5,662 nt of DNA. Source: Candidatus Zixiibacteriota bacterium. Lineage in GTDB: Bacteria; Zixibacteria; MSB-5A5; SM1-73. Positions 1-5,420 of the stretch are shown here, piece by piece. The first letter of the stretch is position 1; every line of letters starts with the position of its first letter. Position numbers and translations under genes: made by a program. The DNA lies in NCBI GenBank assembly GCA_023129805.1, contig JAGMBK010000109.1, positions 1 to 5,662 of the forward strand. The letters run 5' to 3'. Under the pieces are notes generated by a model that was not told the DNA's origin, did not search any database, and saw nothing but the letters and a program-made list of their open reading frames with translations.

Positions 1-602
1 CTCCCATGTTCTGTTTTACCCCATCGGTTAACACAAACTTGGCCCCTGCCATCTTGCTGGTAGCATCATCCACACCCCCAATCAGATAAAGTTTAGGACC
101 TCTCCCCTCCAGCCAATCATGATCCGAGGTGTCAAATTGAACCATCTGACCCTCTCTGGAACAAGGCTCTCTCCACTGTCGGTGCTTGGGATATCTTCTC
201 TGTTTGACGTAAGAGCCCCTTTCCAATAAAATCTGTCTCACCGACTCCCGGGAAACCTTTGCGAAGCATTCATACGAATATCCCTTCCTCCTGATTCAAG
301 TACTCGGTCATGTGGGTCAGGTTAAAACCTCTATATTTGGTCTTATAAAGATAATCTATCTTATCCCGCACCCTCTCCCTAAGCCAACGGGGTGTTTTCT
401 TACCCTTGCTCTTATGGATTACTCCACCTGCTCCTTCTTTCCCAACTCGTGCCTTAATCCGATCCTATGGACTCAGAGTCGAGTATACCTGCCGCTGACT
501 TAATCCTAAAACCTCAGCAGCTTCTCTAACCTTAAGATAACCCTCTTCAACCTCAGAAATTACCTTGTACCTGTGTGCCTCTTGCATAGTCAGGTTCAAC
601 AC
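1..602 (-). pseudogene. Degraded ISNCY (ISPlu15-like) family DDE transposase, N-terminal part, truncated by window edge
   Basis: Read on the minus strand from GTG at 602 (or ATG at 587), this encodes a helix-turn-helix N-terminus (VLNLTMQEAHRYKVI, then a segment ending REAAEVLGLSQRQVY). A linker follows (KARVGKEGAGGVIHKSKGK), then the start of an integrase-type catalytic core (GQMVQFDTSDHDWLEGRGP, then LIGGVDDATSKMAGAKF). The aspartates in QFDTSDHDW and GGVDDAT match the first conserved part of the DDE core as I know it from ISNCY transposases. The remainder, including the final catalytic Glu, lies beyond the left edge. The frame is broken twice: a TAG stop at 465-467, right after the HTH, and a frameshift near 270-285, where one frame stops at 270-272 and homology resumes in another (YECFAKVSRESVRQIL). 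A GAGGGGG Shine-Dalgarno at 611-617 lies 8 nt before GTG 602, favouring that start. It is probably a dead insertion sequence. The family call is from remembered motif similarity. Confidence 0.8.
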
Positions 603-641
603 CTTAATCACCCCCTCTGAAGGAAGTGATTATAACCTGAC
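589..641. repeat. Imperfect inverted repeat over the transposase leader
   Basis: GTCAGGTT (589-596) is the exact reverse complement of AACCTGAC (634-641). Inside, TTAATCAC (604-611) pairs with GTGATTAT (626-633) at seven of eight positions. The transposase leader and start codon at 602 therefore lie in a potential stem-loop, which could limit translation or be part of the element's end. A second copy of CTGACATT lies at 682-689 (first at 637-644). Confidence 0.5.
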
Positions 642-657
642 ATTCCTTATTTGTCCG
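629..657 (-). promoter_or_regulatory. Sigma70-type promoter of the decayed transposase
   Basis: On the minus strand, CGGACA (652-657) is followed by a 17-nt spacer and TATAAT (629-634). The -10 is a perfect consensus and the -35 matches TTGACA at four of six positions. It lies 27 nt from the GTG start at 602. The -35 is also the inner part of an inverted-repeat arm (650-657), which suggests the promoter sits in the end region of the insertion sequence. Confidence 0.6.
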
Positions 658-678
658 AATCTGGATCCTGCGGACAAA
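650..678. repeat. 8-bp perfect inverted repeat TTTGTCCG / CGGACAAA
   Basis: TTTGTCCG (650-657) and CGGACAAA (671-678) are exact reverse complements separated by 13 nt. They lie just outside the transposase promoter and may mark a terminal or subterminal transposase-binding site of the insertion sequence. The other end of the element is outside the window, so its boundary cannot be proved. Confidence 0.4.
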
Positions 679-729
679 CCACTGACATTATTATATTGCG
701 AAGACAGTATTTTTTTCTCTGAAATTGTT

Positions 730-1028
730 TTAAAACTGGAGGGTAGACTTGGGAAGGGTTGGTATCACTTGATGAGGATATATTCGCTTTTGAGGATTTT
801 GTTCACCACTTTGATGAATTTTTCTGAATTCAGATTCTGCAGACTGTATATGTGCCAATAAGTCTTCTCCGGCTTTTTGTAATCTACTCTTCGTCTTTTC
901 GGCATCTGTTTTAATCTCCCCCACTTATCCTCCAAGATCAGTGTGGGCAGATTAAAAGTACCTACACTAACCTTGTCGGCATCCGGCCTATTTTCTACAG
1001 CCAACTTTTTTAACATATTTTTATGCAA
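730..1028 (-). pseudogene. Possible unrecognised coding remnant in two overlapping frames
   Basis: Two minus-strand frames overlap here. One runs from TTG 1028 (a better start may be ATG 1016, MLKKLAVENRPDADK) to 765. The other begins at GTG 924 and ends at 730 (MGEIKTDAEKTKSRLQKAGE, then a charged helical stretch). The end of the first frame's plausible part (FNLPTLILEDKWG) joins naturally to the second frame (GEIKTDAEKTKSRL) at about 924, as if one gene had suffered a frameshift. Alternatively, GGAGG just before GTG 924 could make the second frame a separate tiny gene. I do not recognise a family. Chance open frames in AT-rich DNA cannot be excluded. Confidence 0.25.
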
Positions 1029-1367
1029 TTGTTATGCCTAAAACAAAATCCGGACAAAACTTTTCAGCCAAAAAGACAACCTCAGAATCTAGTTGAACTT
1101 AACCAAACAGGAAAAAATCTTTTCGGCCTTCTATAAAAAGCGAACTGAAAAAACTTATAGGAAACCCACCAGAAAGTATAGCTTTACATCAATACTTTCC
1201 CAATCAATTTTCTTTCCATTTTTTGGACTTTCGTTTTTCAAAGCAAAAAACCTCTTGACTGTAACCTGAGCATGTTGATACGCTCTGAGACCACAGACAG
1301 AACTCCCTTAACTTTATAAAGCTTTTCTTTTTGGTGTAGGTGGAAAAGGAAACTTTCGAAGGCGAAA

Positions 1368-1430
1368 CTACGACGAAAATTTAGGGAGGAAACCGCCCCC
1401 TCGCGGATTCAAAAATATGCCAAGTCGTAG
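1368..1430 (+). other. Weak candidate structured element (stem CTACGAC / GTCGTAG)
   Basis: CTACGAC (1368-1374) is the exact reverse complement of GTCGTAG (1424-1430). Between them lie a purine-rich AGGGAGGAAACCG run, a C-rich run and a short CCGC/GCGG pairing (1393-1396 with 1402-1405). The layout could be a small structured RNA or cis-regulatory leader, but no riboswitch consensus I know fits and no gene follows closely. Confidence 0.15.
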
Positions 1431-1693
1431 AATGAGACTCTTTAACTTTTTAACTTTGTCTTTTGCATCTCTTTCCTTCTCCCACCTTCCGTTTAAAATT
1501 ACAGACTGCCAAGAAAATTGTCAAGTATTTTATAGCGATATTCCGAAACAAATGCATTTTCTGCACCGCAGAAGACACAAATCACCGATTTTATCTGCTA
1601 ATCTTCAATTAACTCAACAGCTTACAGATTAATACGTATTTGTTTATATTTTTCGGTCAACAACACCTTACCTAAATTTTGCCGCTTATAAAT

Positions 1694-1723
1694 TTGGATT
1701 TTTTAACTAATCGGGCGTATAAA
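1694..1723 (+). promoter_or_regulatory. Weak candidate sigma70-like promoter upstream of the ECF operon
   Basis: TTGGAT (1694-1699), an 18-nt spacer and TATAAA (1718-1723) form a plausible vegetative promoter about 180 nt before the sigma-factor start. It could give basal expression beside the ECF promoter at 1851-1876. In AT-rich DNA such matches arise by chance, so confidence is low. Confidence 0.22.
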
Positions 1724-1850
1724 ATGTTTACCAAGTTCAACCGGATATTTTCCCCTCACTCATTTTTGGGTGAGATGGATAATGCCCTATCAACGGATGC
1801 AAATTTTCAGTTGTATTTTGTTTCTCAATTTGCTATTTTGAGTAAGTTGG

Positions 1851-1876
1851 TGAAACTTATCCTGGCACCCAACGTA
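1851..1876 (+). promoter_or_regulatory. ECF sigma (SigW-type) promoter, probable autoregulatory site
   Basis: TGAAAC (1851-1856), exactly 16 nt, then CGTA (1873-1876) reproduces the TGAAAC-N16-CGTA consensus known for Bacillus SigW and related ECF promoters. Transcription would start at about 1883, leaving a leader of under 20 nt before the sigma gene. An ECF promoter directly before an ECF gene is the usual sign of autoregulation. All ten consensus bases match at the correct spacing and position, which makes chance unlikely. Confidence 0.8.
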
Positions 1877-1900
1877 TAAAAAACGGAAAGGGATCTTTTG

Positions 1901-2467
1901 GTGAAAGAGGACGACCAGATCCTGATAAAGAAAGCGCTGGCGGGAAAGGAGGCTGCCTACCAGCTTTTGCTCAATAGACACAAGGACGCCGTTTTTCGCA
2001 TGATCGTGAAGATTGTACATAACCAGGAGGAAGCCAGGGACCTGGTCCAGGAGACCTTCATGAAGGCTTTTGGAGCTCTTTCCAGCTATAAGTCCCAATA
2101 TAGGTTCACCACCTGGCTATATAAGATTGCGGCAAACAACTGTATCGACTTTTTGAGAAAGAAAAGGCTGAATTCTTTGTCGTTGGATCAGCCTCTGGAG
2201 ACAAAAAGGGGAGAGGTGAGAATTGAGCTTCCGGATTGGACTTACAATCCTGAAGTAGATTTAGCCTCCAAGCAGAAATCCCTCTCCATAGATGCGGCCA
2301 TTGACTCGCTTCCGGTGAAATACCGGGAGGTGGTGGTTTTTCGGCACAAGCAAGACAAATCCTATGAGGAGATCGCTGAGATTTTGGACATCCCGGTGGG
2401 AACCGTGAAGGCTCGAATCTTCAGAGCCAGAGAGCTTTTGAAGAAAAAATTAAAGTCACTTAGATAA
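1901..2467 (+). CDS. RNA polymerase sigma factor, ECF subfamily (RpoE/SigW-like)
   Basis: A 188-residue alternative sigma factor, the usual size for ECF sigmas. Region 2 (about residues 18-90) contains the core-binding motif DLVQETFMKAF and the -10 recognition helix with FTTWLYKIAANNCIDFLRKK. A linker with PDWTYNPE follows. Region 4 (about 128-186) contains DSLPVKYREVVVFRHKQ and the helix-turn-helix SYEEIAEILDIPVGTVKARI, which binds the -35 element. There is no region 3 and no C-terminal extension. GTG at 1901 is chosen because the AAAGGGA Shine-Dalgarno (1887-1893) is well spaced for it; TTG at 1898 is an in-frame alternative adding one residue. It heads the operon and lies just downstream of an ECF-type promoter, so it probably activates itself. 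The next gene is not a recognisable anti-sigma factor, so how its activity is restrained is unknown. Family assignment is secure; the exact ECF group is not determined. Confidence 0.95.
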   Translation: MKEDDQILIKKALAGKEAAYQLLLNRHKDAVFRMIVKIVHNQEEARDLVQETFMKAFGALSSYKSQYRFTTWLYKIAANNCIDFLRKKRLNSLSLDQPLETKRGEVRIELPDWTYNPEVDLASKQKSLSIDAAIDSLPVKYREVVVFRHKQDKSYEEIAEILDIPVGTVKARIFRARELLKKKLKSLR

Positions 2468-2560
2468 GAAAAGTTTATGCGTTTGATACCGATTTCTGGA
2501 GATTTTCTCTGAGGATTGTTAGCACCTGCACTTTTGTGTTCGTATCCGATACCAAAAAAC

Positions 2561-2564
2561 GGAG
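2561..2564 (+). promoter_or_regulatory. Shine-Dalgarno GGAG fixing the start of the bactofilin-like gene
   Basis: GGAG lies 7 nt before ATG 2572, which is directly followed by a typical signal peptide. The longer in-frame GTG start at 2536 would place twelve mostly polar residues ahead of that signal and has no comparable site. ATG 2572 is therefore preferred. Confidence 0.7.
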
Positions 2565-2571
2565 ATGTGAT

Positions 2572-3909
2572 ATGAGAACCTCATTTGCCAAAATAACGTT
2601 ACTTTTTCTGTTACTCTCTTCGCTAGCCGGGCTAACGGTCTTAGCCCAGGCACAGGCTGAGAAACCCGAGAGGAAGACAGATGCCTCAGACACCGCGGAA
2701 GTGGAAGAGGGCAAATTCACCTTTGAAGCTGAGGAGATCAGCATCAGTGAGGGCAAAATCTATATTCGCACCAAAGAGGGAAAAAAGATTATCCTGGGCG
2801 GGAAAGAATCAGTAGAGGAAATAATAGTGGATGAGGGGAGAATCAGGATAGGCGATGTGGAGATAGACCTGAAAGATTTAGAAGGCTTAGAAGCTTCGGA
2901 GGCTTTAGAAGCTTTACTGGGCTTAGAAGCTATAGATGAAATATCCCCAATTAGGATTCCAAAGGTGAAAATCTCGCCAAGGGTTTACACCAGCGAGGGC
3001 ATATTCAGAATGGGAAGAGATATTGTGGTAGAGGAGGATGAAGAGATAGACGGGGATGTGGTCGCCGTAGGTGGCAGTATCGAGATCAAGGGGACTGTCA
3101 CCGGAAATGTAGTAGCTATAGGGGGTGATGTAGACGTATTTTCCACCGGGATTGTGGAAGGAGATGCAATTAGCATAGGCGGAGATGTCATAAAACGAGG
3201 GGATGCGGTTGTTGAGGGAGAAAAGGTGAGCATAGCATTCTTCCGTGGACCTTTCTTTAGAATCCCCCCTATGTCCACCCATTTTAGATTCCCCTTCATG
3301 TTTACCCCTTTTCGGCCACCGGTATGGTCTTTGTTCCTTCGAATAATCAGAATAGCATTCATTTTGTTTTTGGGAATAGTGGTTATCTCCGTCTTCCCCA
3401 AACACGTGGATAAGGTTAAAGAGAAGACCAAACAAGAGTTTCTGAAATCCGGACTGGTAGGGTTAGCCGCCCAGATATTAGCCCTTCCCGTATTCATCCT
3501 TTTGATCATCACCATCATCGGCATCCCGGTAGCCCTTTTGGTTGAGCCTCTGTTGATCTTAGTCGCACTGATCTTAGGCTTCACCGGAGCATGTCTTTTC
3601 ATCGGAGAAAAGCTTCAGGAACACACCAGCTTAAAGTCGGACACAAAAATCATGATTCTGATGATAGGAATACTGGCGGTGGAGGTGGTGCCGCTTGCGG
3701 CTCGGGCCATGAGAATCTTCGGAGATGTTTTCTCTCCTTTCGCCTGGTTCCTCACTTTCATCGGAATGTTGATCGTATATGTGGTGATAACGGTTGGGTT
3801 CGGTGCCGCCATTCTGACCCGTTTGGGGACTCGACCCAAGGAGATAAAGCCAGCAACAGTTGCAGTCAATGCAACCAAAACTGACACCGATGAAAAACCT
3901 TCAGGTTAA
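2572..3909 (+). CDS. Exported bactofilin-like (polymer-forming repeat) multi-pass membrane protein
   Basis: A 445-residue protein. Residues 1-29 are a signal peptide (basic start, Leu-rich core, likely cleavage after AQA). A charged, beta-prone stretch follows (about 40-100), then an acidic Leu/Glu/Ala segment with near-repeats (DLEGLEASEALEALLGLEAI, 102-121). Residues 148-220 hold three short beta-helix-like repeats, GDVVAVGGSIEI, GNVVAIGGDVDV and GDAISIGGDVIK, the pattern of polymer-forming bactofilin-type (DUF583-like) domains. An aromatic/proline-rich linker leads to four or five hydrophobic segments (about 252-275, 294-317, 320-345, 360-380, 390-417), with an amphipathic basic stretch KHVDKVKEKTKQEFLKS after the first. 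The tail is hydrophilic. The repeat region should be outside the cytoplasmic membrane. It starts 104 nt after the sigma gene and is probably cotranscribed. It occupies the slot where an anti-sigma factor is normally found, but no zf-HC2 or RseA-like motif is visible. Molecular role unknown; envelope scaffold or stress sensor are guesses. Confidence 0.85.
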   Translation: MRTSFAKITLLFLLLSSLAGLTVLAQAQAEKPERKTDASDTAEVEEGKFTFEAEEISISEGKIYIRTKEGKKIILGGKESVEEIIVDEGRIRIGDVEIDLKDLEGLEASEALEALLGLEAIDEISPIRIPKVKISPRVYTSEGIFRMGRDIVVEEDEEIDGDVVAVGGSIEIKGTVTGNVVAIGGDVDVFSTGIVEGDAISIGGDVIKRGDAVVEGEKVSIAFFRGPFFRIPPMSTHFRFPFMFTPFRPPVWSLFLRIIRIAFILFLGIVVISVFPKHVDKVKEKTKQEFLKSGLVGLAAQILALPVFILLIITIIGIPVALLVEPLLILVALILGFTGACLFIGEKLQEHTSLKSDTKIMILMIGILAVEVVPLAARAMRIFGDVFSPFAWFLTFIGMLIVYVVITVGFGAAILTRLGTRPKEIKPATVAVNATKTDTDEKPSG

Positions 3910-3913
3910 AATG

Positions 3914-3919
3914 AGGTGA
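3914..3919 (+). promoter_or_regulatory. Shine-Dalgarno AGGTGA fixing the start of the LiaF-like gene
   Basis: AGGTGA lies 5 nt before ATG 3925. The in-frame GTG at 3916 is part of this Shine-Dalgarno itself and has no separate site, so ATG 3925 is the better start. The short gap after the previous stop suggests coupled translation. Confidence 0.65.
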
Positions 3920-3924
3920 CTCCG

Positions 3925-4815
3925 ATGAACAGAACCGCCACAAAAATCTTTTTAGGTTTGATCCTGTTTGGTTTCGTTTTGGCCACTCCAGCATATCTGG
4001 GGGACGCTTATGCCAGAAAACATGAAACCAAAAGCTTAACCAAAAAAATCCAGCTTGTGGGGGAAAAACATCTCACCGTGAAAATGGATATAGGAGCAGG
4101 AATAATCGATGTGGGGAGAAATCGCACTGGTGATGTTCTAAATGCGGAAGTGGAATATGATCCAGAGGAAATTCGGGTTGACATAGACTACCACCGGATC
4201 AAAGACGAAGGCAAACTGTACCTTAAGAGCAAGTCCAAGCATAAGGGCTTGAATCTGGATACAGAGGATAATTATTGGTTTCTTGAGTTTACCGACAGAA
4301 TACCCATAAGCTTTGAAATTGACGTGGGCGCATGTGAAGCCGATTTTGATTTTACCGGTCTGAGAATTGACCACCTGGATATGAATCTGGGGGCATCCTC
4401 GGTTGAGGTTGAGTTCCGAAAACCCAATTCAGAGCGAATTCACAAGATCAACATAGATGTGGGGGTAAGTGAGTTGACAATCACCGGATTGGGAAACGCC
4501 AACTTTGACAAGCTCACCTTTGATGGAGGTGTGGGGGATTTCACCTTAGACTTCTCAGGCGAGTTTGAACATAGGGCATACGTGGATATAGACATAGGGC
4601 TGGGCAGCCTTACCATTCTTGTGCCAAAAGATGCGGGGGTGCAAATCAAAAGCGAATCCTCATTTCTGTCGTCCTTCTCCATAGATAAACGTGACTTTGA
4701 CGAGGTCGAAGACGATCTTTTTGAAAGTGACAACTTCGGCGAATCAGAAAAGGAATTGATCTTTGATATAGAAGTCGGCTTGGGATCTGTCGAGATCGAA
4801 TACATCGACCGCTGA
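3925..4815 (+). CDS. Secreted LiaF/toastrack-like beta-repeat protein
   Basis: A 296-residue protein with a signal peptide (residues 1-30, hydrophobic core FLGLILFGFVLA, probable cleavage after DAYA). The mature part is almost all beta strand. It carries about seven recurrences of a D/N-hydrophobic-G-x-(G/S/C) turn followed by alternating hydrophobics: MDIGAGIIDV (54), IDVGACEADF (132), MNLGASSVEV (153), IDVGVSELTI (177), DGGVGDFTLD (200), IDIGLGSLTI (222) and IEVGLGSVEI (282). The stretch IDIGLGSLTILVPKDAGVQI resembles the C-terminal domain of LiaF and the related DUF4097/DUF2154 toastrack or adhesin-like beta-helix families. Near the end is an acidic insert (DFDEVEDDLFESDNFGESE) before the last strand. 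There is no membrane anchor beyond the signal, so it is probably periplasmic or surface-associated. It lies 15 nt after the preceding gene and ends the operon. LiaF and several toastrack proteins act in cell-envelope stress responses; extending that role here is inference. Confidence 0.8.
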   Translation: MNRTATKIFLGLILFGFVLATPAYLGDAYARKHETKSLTKKIQLVGEKHLTVKMDIGAGIIDVGRNRTGDVLNAEVEYDPEEIRVDIDYHRIKDEGKLYLKSKSKHKGLNLDTEDNYWFLEFTDRIPISFEIDVGACEADFDFTGLRIDHLDMNLGASSVEVEFRKPNSERIHKINIDVGVSELTITGLGNANFDKLTFDGGVGDFTLDFSGEFEHRAYVDIDIGLGSLTILVPKDAGVQIKSESSFLSSFSIDKRDFDEVEDDLFESDNFGESEKELIFDIEVGLGSVEIEYIDR

Positions 4816-4905
4816 CTTCAGAGGACGTCTTTGCCCCTCTCCGTTGCTTCGAGAATAGGAACTCCTGGAGATACCGTCTTTCAATGTCAAGTTCTGAATA
4901 GTTCT

Positions 4906-4989
4906 GTAGGTCGGATATGTCCCCAAATGGGGACTATCCGACTTTTTCTGTCCGAAAGCCCCGCCGTTGGCAGGGCATTTCGGACCTAC
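4906..4989. repeat. BIME-like pair of head-to-head palindromic units
   Basis: Reading inward from each end gives related sequences: GTAGGTCGGATATGTCCCC on the plus strand from 4906, and GTAGGTCCGAAATGCCC on the minus strand from 4989. Each unit forms its own hairpin (4910-4942 and 4950-4985, the latter with GTCCGAAA/TTTCGGAC and GCCC/GGGC). The outer GTAGGTC/GACCTAC arms (4906-4912, 4983-4989) could also pair with each other. This matches the two-unit organisation of REP/BIME-type intergenic repeats. Confidence 0.7.
4910..4947 (+). terminator. Rho-independent terminator of the ECF operon
   Basis: GTCGGATA plus GTCCCC (4910-4917, 4919-4924) pair with GGGGAC plus TATCCGAC (4929-4942). This gives a 14-bp stem with one bulged T and an AAAT loop, followed by TTTTT (4943-4947). 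It is 94 nt after the last stop codon. The hairpin is also one half of the inverted repeat pair at 4906-4989, so a repeat unit appears to serve as the terminator. Confidence 0.85.
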
Positions 4990-5006
4990 GGCGCTACCTC
5001 TTCGTT

Positions 5007-5065
5007 CGTCACGGATTCATCCTGATCCCGCCTTTGGCGGGAGAAGGGACACCTTGTCCGTGACG
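5007..5065. repeat. Composite palindrome with nested hairpin
   Basis: CGTCACGGA (5007-5015) is the exact reverse complement of TCCGTGACG (5057-5065). Nested inside is a perfect hairpin TCCCGCC-TTT-GGCGGGA (5026-5042). Confidence 0.7.
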
Positions 5066-5076
5066 GAATTGTAATG

Positions 5077-5102
5077 GGTAACGGACGAGGGCGTCCGTTA
5101 CC
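5077..5102. repeat. Perfect 11-bp hairpin, GGTAACGGACG arms
   Basis: GGTAACGGACG (5077-5087) and CGTCCGTTACC (5092-5102) are exact reverse complements around a 4-nt loop. No T-tract follows, so it is not a standard terminator. Confidence 0.75.
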
Positions 5103-5120
5103 AACCAAGAGTCATATGTT

Positions 5121-5145
5121 GGGATAGGGGTTGCACCCCTATCCC
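5121..5145. repeat. Perfect 11-bp hairpin, GGGATAGGGGT arms
   Basis: GGGATAGGGGT (5121-5131) pairs exactly with ACCCCTATCCC (5135-5145) around TGC. It is similar in size to the previous hairpin but unrelated in sequence. Confidence 0.75.
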
Positions 5146-5155
5146 TTCCATTGCA

Positions 5156-5175
5156 GGCAGGGCAATTGCCCTGCC
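5156..5175. repeat. Perfect 20-bp palindrome
   Basis: GGCAGGGCAA (5156-5165) is followed directly by its reverse complement TTGCCCTGCC (5166-5175), with no spacer. The symmetry resembles either a repeat core or an operator, but no adjacent promoter supports an operator. Confidence 0.7.
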
Positions 5176-5191
5176 CGAACTTTAAGGGTGA

Positions 5192-5354
5192 AGCTGAAGG
5201 GAGTGTTGAAAAAGTGTTTTGGGAGTGCGAAAGCTTGCTTTCGCGATTTCTTGGAGTCCAGATGTTCTTATATTCCAACTACCTGAACTCTAAGGAAAAC
5301 CGCACCAGCAAGCTGGTGCACTCCAATTTGGGTTTCTCAACAGTCCCTAAAGCT
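5192..5354. repeat. Large imperfect inverted repeat: two head-to-head copies of a hairpin-bearing element
   Basis: The sequence from 5192 rightwards (plus strand) aligns without gaps to that from 5354 leftwards (minus strand) over 37 positions, 26 identical. Both begin AGCT and pass through AGGGA, TGTTGA and GGAGTGC. Each copy then has a hairpin: GCGAAAGC/GCTTTCGC (5227-5234, 5237-5244) and GCACCAGC/GCTGGTGC (5302-5309, 5312-5319). Similarity continues past the hairpins with small gaps (TTGGAGTCCAG against TTAGAGTTCAG). It is most likely a REP- or MITE-like palindromic element. Confidence 0.7.
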
Positions 5355-5376
5355 GCACTCCAATTTATTTCAACAG
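5317..5376. repeat. Imperfect direct repeat TGCACTCCAATTT...TTTCTCAACAG
   Basis: TGCACTCCAATTT followed by TTTCTCAACAG occurs at 5317-5343. TGCACTCCAATTT followed by TTTCAACAG occurs at 5354-5376. The second copy abuts the large inverted repeat and looks like a partial third copy of its outer segment. Confidence 0.65.
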
Positions 5377-5420
5377 AACCAACTTTTTGGTCTCAGCGGT
5401 TCGACCTTGCTCACCGCCCT

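Larger units (their letters stand above)
1029..1850. other. AT-rich stretch with no convincing gene
   Basis: Open frames here are short, lack ribosome binding sites and encode low-complexity Phe/Leu/Ser-rich peptides. Minor items are a weak sigma70-like pair TTGACT (1255-1260) and GATACG (1277-1282) with a 16-nt spacer, a perfect 10-bp palindrome AATACGTATT (1631-1640), and the stem noted separately at 1368-1430. It may be eroded sequence between the dead transposase and the operon, or a long regulatory leader region. Confidence 0.5.

Noticed and set aside
312..861. Plus-strand open frames at 312-503 and 565-861
   Set aside because: The first is antisense to the recognisable transposase remnant. 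The second overlaps the promoter and leader of that gene and has no coding signature.
1340..1430. A cyclic-di-GMP-I (GEMM) riboswitch, suggested by GGCGAAACTACGACG
   Set aside because: The conserved GACGCAAAGCC-type core and tetraloop receptor arrangement are absent, and no downstream gene is positioned for control.
1417..1879. Plus-strand open frames at 1417-1632 and 1679-1879
   Set aside because: No ribosome binding sites, low-complexity hydrophobic content, and the second overlaps the ECF promoter.
2519..2544. A second SigW-type promoter before the bactofilin-like gene, suggested by CGTA at 2541-2544
   Set aside because: The sequence 16 nt upstream is TTAGCA, not TGAAAC, so the -35 is missing.
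2923..3887. Long minus-strand open frames opposite the bactofilin-like gene
   Set aside because: They are shadows of a gene with a clear signal peptide, membrane segments and repeats on the plus strand, and they lack start signals.
4831..5278. Open frames at 4831-5025 (+) and 5009-5278 (-)
   Set aside because: They cross the terminator and hairpins, have no Shine-Dalgarno and show no recognisable protein features.
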